From assembly GCA_021229015.1 (NCBI GenBank), contig CM037789.1, forward strand, positions 32,283,856-32,347,855: DNA of 64,000 bases. Reading direction: 5' to 3'. The translations under genes and the position numbers were made by a program. Below the pieces are notes generated by a model that did not search any database, was not told where the DNA came from, and saw nothing but the letters and a program-made list of their open reading frames with translations. Shown piece after piece: positions 60,839 through 64,000 of the stretch. Numbering within the stretch: the first letter of the stretch is position 1; each line of letters opens with the position of its first letter. Source of the stretch: Solen grandis (lineage: Eukaryota; Mollusca; Bivalvia; Adapedonta; Solenidae).

Positions 60839-61440
60839 TTAAGCGACACAGGTGTTGAGAGATACCAAGTTGCACCAGGCCTCAAGTGGTAACTGGTACC
60901 AAGCGACACGAGGGGCCAAGAGATACCAAGTGGTACCAGGCCTCAATGGGTACCTGGTACCAAGCAACACGAGGGGCCAAGAGATACCAAGTAGCACCAG
61001 GCCCGAAGTGGTAACTGGTACCAAGCGACACGAGGGGCCAAGAGATACCAAGTGGCACCAGGCCTCAAGTGGAACCTGGAACTAAGCGACATGAGGGACC
61101 AAGAGATACCAAATGGCACCAGGCCTCAATGGGTACCTGGTACCAAGCGAAACGAGGGGCCAAGAGATACCAAGTAGCACCAGGCCTCAAGTGGAACCTG
61201 GTACCAAGCGACACGAGGGGCCAAGAGATACCAAGTGGCACCAGGCCTCAAGTGGAACCTGGCACTAAGCGACATGAGGGACCAAGAGATACCAAATGGC
61301 ACCAGGCCTCAATGGGTACCTGGTACCAAGCGAAACGAGGGGCCAAGAGATACCAAGTAGCACCAGGCCTCATGTAGCACCTGGCGCCAAGCAACACGAG
61401 AGGCCAAGAAATACCAAGTAGCACCAGATCCACCACACCA
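60839..61440 (+). repeat. 61-bp tandem array, clean copy
   Basis: 'aagcgacacgaggggccaag' recurs at 60,901, 60,962, 61,023, 61,084, 61,145, 61,206, 61,267 and 61,328, an exact 61-bp step. The unit has no stop codon in several frames and 61 is 1 more than a multiple of three, so a read-through peptide cycles through all three frames. Related shorter units ('caagtgacaatagacgt') continue to about 61,630. No exon signals, so I treat the open frames on both strands as by-products. Confidence 0.93.
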
Positions 61441-61630
61441 TTCAAAGGCACACGACCAAGTGACAATAGACATCATATGGTACGAATTGACACTAGGCGG
61501 CAAGTGACAGCAGACCTCATATGACACCAAGTGACAATAGACGTCAAGTGACATGAAACCTCATATGGCACGAAGTGACACTAGGCGTCAAGTGACACCA
61601 GACCAAGTGACAATAGACGTTAAGTGACCG

Positions 61631-62672
61631 TCGGTTGGACGTTTAACTTTAAACAAATAACATCGGTGCAACAACACGAAACTAACCGAGTTCTACAAAA
61701 TTATCCCTGATGTAGCATCCGTGCAATCTGCCCATGTTCTTTCCTTTCCGTTGTTCGGTCAAGCACCCCCCCCCACCTCTTCAGCATGGCAAGAGGAGAT
61801 AACGAACACAGCCCTGCCTTTAAAACTAGCATTGGTTATTTCCCATATTATTGCATGACCGCGGCTGTTTTCCTTTGAAGTCGACCATGAGGTAAGGCAA
61901 ACGGAGAAAATAACTTCTGTTTTTAAAGTGTAGTGTGGTATCTTCGAAAAGTGTCGGGTATGAGCTGTGTAAGAGTAAAACTGTAAAAATAACTACATGT
62001 ACTATGTTTAAAACTGAAATTGTGACAAAAAACATTTTTTTTTAAAAATTGTTTGGTATCTATGTGTAGAGTGGAGGTGAATCTAGTGCATGGAGCTCGA
62101 GTGAAGAAAAAACAACAACTGCAATAAACGTGTACATCAGTCAAATTAGCTTGATTAGTTTTTTTTTGTTGTTTTTTATTTGGTATTCGGTCATATTTAG
62201 AAGTCATTCTATATTTGTGGCCAATCAGAAGCTATGCAAAATAAAATTTATCACAAGGTAACTCACGATACCCAAATTAAAACAGAATGTAACTATTACA
62301 TATTCTTATAGGTCCCTTAGGAAACTTCTGATGAAGCATTTTTTTTGTAATGTCTCTTTTGAAAAAAAAATAACGGAAAAAATGACTTCCAATATTGTTA
62401 CGCCCCGCCCGTACACTTTCCGTTTAGTAATAGTTACATTCTGTTTTCCGTGTCGTTGGGTTTTTTCACGGTTGATATTCGAGACGAAGTCGAGAATTTA
62501 TAACACAGTGTAAAACACTGTCTTTTCCCCCACGACACGGCAACTCACGATACCCAGCTGAAAACAAAATGAAACTTTTTTTATTGTATGACAATATAAT
62601 TTATATGATTTAAGTTTTTTTCTCCTTTTAATATAAACAATAGTTGCACAACCCCGTGTGGAGCCCCTCCTG

Positions 62673-62675
<3 letters not shown>
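61631..62675. other. Outer part of the right arm, no gene seen
   Basis: AT-rich; counterpart of about 1,850-2,880. The two 'cacgatacccaa/agctg' blocks near 62,265 and 62,545 match 'ttgggtatcgt' at 2,213 and 1,953, which helped to place the outer end. Confidence 0.5.

Positions 62676-62724
<49 letters not shown>
62676..62724. repeat. (CA)n microsatellite
   Basis: About 24 CA units. The left-arm counterpart (about 1,806-1,842) is a short, interrupted GT tract. Confidence 0.95.
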
Positions 62725-62727
<3 letters not shown>

Positions 62728-62765
62728 GAGACTTCGTTTGGTGACGTCATCTGTCAATCATTTTG

Positions 62766-64000
62766 TTGGCGCGTGAGATAAACAAGCCCTAGGACCTGAT
62801 TGATATACACTCTCTATTGTTACTTAAGTGTTGAACTTGACAATGTACTTTATGTTTTAGATACTTGAATGTTTGTTTCTATTTCAAAGTTAAGAAATGC
62901 TCTGGGAGAAACCTAACTCGCTTTCATGCAAAATTACGCGTGAACTACTTTAGGTTAATTACAGACATTTGAAGCGCTATTTTTTTTCTTTTTACAGGAG
63001 TAGATCTTCAAGTATGTAAAGTGGGTTGTTGTTCTGATTTATAAGTGTCACGGATATATTGTTCACGCTTAAAATGGATGTGTATAGACAAAATAACACG
63101 TTCACAAACAACGGCAATTGGATACCGGTTACGGTTATGAATAAAAGGTCTGCGTAACATATTTCATTCGTATTCGTAAGTGCAGAATCGCATTGCGTGG
63201 ATCCGAACTATGCGCGGAGAGGTACAGTTAAACTTGTCATGGAAAATATGCAAATTAGCAAGGTCATCGAGGCTTGGTGAGCGTTTCAAGCCACTAAAGA
63301 CGGCAGCAAGTTCCCGTCTAAAAATCATTAATTGAAGGGAAATTTATGAATAAAATTGATTAAGAATGCATGTAAAAGATAAATCGCGAGTATTATTGAT
63401 AAGTTTGGTTCAGATCTGACCTGGAAATAATTAGAACAAAACTTCGTTGCAGCAAATCGTGTTACATATGTATCACGTGCACTTCATGTCTACACTGGTC
63501 GGTATGAAGTACATGTATTTTCAGTTCACCTGAACAAAAATGTCACAACCCGTGAGCGAAACTGTTCCGTGCCGAACATTGATATTATTTGGTCTTTGTA
63601 TAGGAACAGAACAGAACAGAACATCTTTTATTTCAGACTTGTACAATGTACATCGTCAACACAAAAACATATACATAGCATTATACAATGTCAGTGATAC
63701 ACAATAAAAGTTTCTCATGACTATATTTGGATGGTAGTTGGTTTAACTAACTATTTCGAAGAAAAAAAAGAAAAGAAGAAGTAATAAGTATTATCATTAA
63801 CGTATAATACAATTTTATCATCTATTTCACAGGTACTAGAAACAAAGAAATGTTTTTATAAGAGCGATCGTCTTGAAGATGAGTTTTTGTTGATCATACC
63901 ATGAAATTACCTGGTTAATAATATGTTATTTATAATAATATAAAACCACCGTGTTTACGATTTACAATCACTTAATATTTTAATTGTAATATGACCCAAG
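62766..64000. other. Right flank outside the duplication, no gene seen
   Basis: Single-copy looking, AT-rich. 63,606-63,640 ('gaacagaacagaacagaac' then 'atcttttatttcag') looks like the 3' end of a non-LTR retroelement or its tail repeat, followed by 'acttgtacaatgtacatcg'. No supported exon. Confidence 0.45.

Larger units (their letters stand above)
42796..62765 (-). repeat. Right arm of the giant inverted duplication
   Basis: Reverse complement of 1,735-19,508. Differences from the left arm: element E12 inserted in E4 (43,454-44,656), one extra ~300-bp E4 unit, E2 array longer, 24-bp array shorter, 47-bp array slightly shorter, and few substitutions in single-copy parts. The HEPN exon has about half a dozen base differences over 552 coding bases. 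Confidence 0.93.

Overview
This looks like a piece of an animal nuclear genome, most likely a bivalve mollusc. The support is AT-rich sequence, short exons with GT/AG borders separated by kilobase introns, several tRNA-derived SINEs, dense non-autonomous repeats ending in a '...CTCTTG | TTTA' border, and an NLR-like gene of the HEPN (DZIP3-like) - coiled coil - NACHT - LRR-like type that is expanded in bivalves. The mollusc assignment is inference; no species marker is present.

Main gene (+ strand, about 14.2-31.7 kb). A possible non-coding first exon (14,221-14,360) is followed by a 47-bp tandem array, a Cys-rich HEPN-type exon (17,313-17,915), a short exon carrying the HEPN motif R-N-D-I-L-H (21,861-22,011), an 11-residue-repeat coiled-coil exon (24,270-24,825), and a long last exon (28,336-31,745). 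The last exon holds an acidic 10-residue repeat linker, a NACHT NTPase and three copies of a ~95-residue LRR-like unit. Read together this is an intracellular sensor: LRR-like recognition end, NACHT switch, coiled-coil stalk and an N-terminal HEPN module with an RNase-type motif. The last exon carries three apparent 1-base deletions, and the exon 2 to exon 3 junction does not keep phase as modelled, so this copy is either damaged or contains residual sequencing errors.

Other coding: one 222-residue exon on the - strand (40,977-41,644) with an extracellular-type 'VYCDF' motif, and two weak orphan exon-like islands (36,058 and 39,097).

Overall architecture. The window is dominated by a giant inverted duplication. 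About 1.7-19.5 kb on the left reappears reverse-complemented at about 42.8-62.8 kb. The inner end of the right arm starts at the first base after a 100-N gap (42,696-42,795). The HEPN exons of the two arms differ by only a few bases, but one arm has a 1.2-kb insertion and array lengths differ. The simplest reading is that the right contig is the other allele, or an unmerged overlap, placed in reverse; a true palindrome remains possible. The first ~4 kb of the left arm looks like poorly corrected long-read sequence, and the tandem arrays of the right arm look eroded.

Repeats. A family of elements beginning AGCTCACCTGAG and ending GGCCCTCTTG has subterminal inverted repeats, end hairpins and internal 145-300 bp tandem units. 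Two natural empty sites show insertion inside T (or A) runs. These traits resemble Helentron-associated (HINE/DINE-like) elements. Also present are a TTAA-flanked foldback element with one of these elements nested in it, a TA-flanked MITE, a near-perfect 72-bp-stem hairpin, and arrays of 24, 47, 51, 61 and 122 bp.
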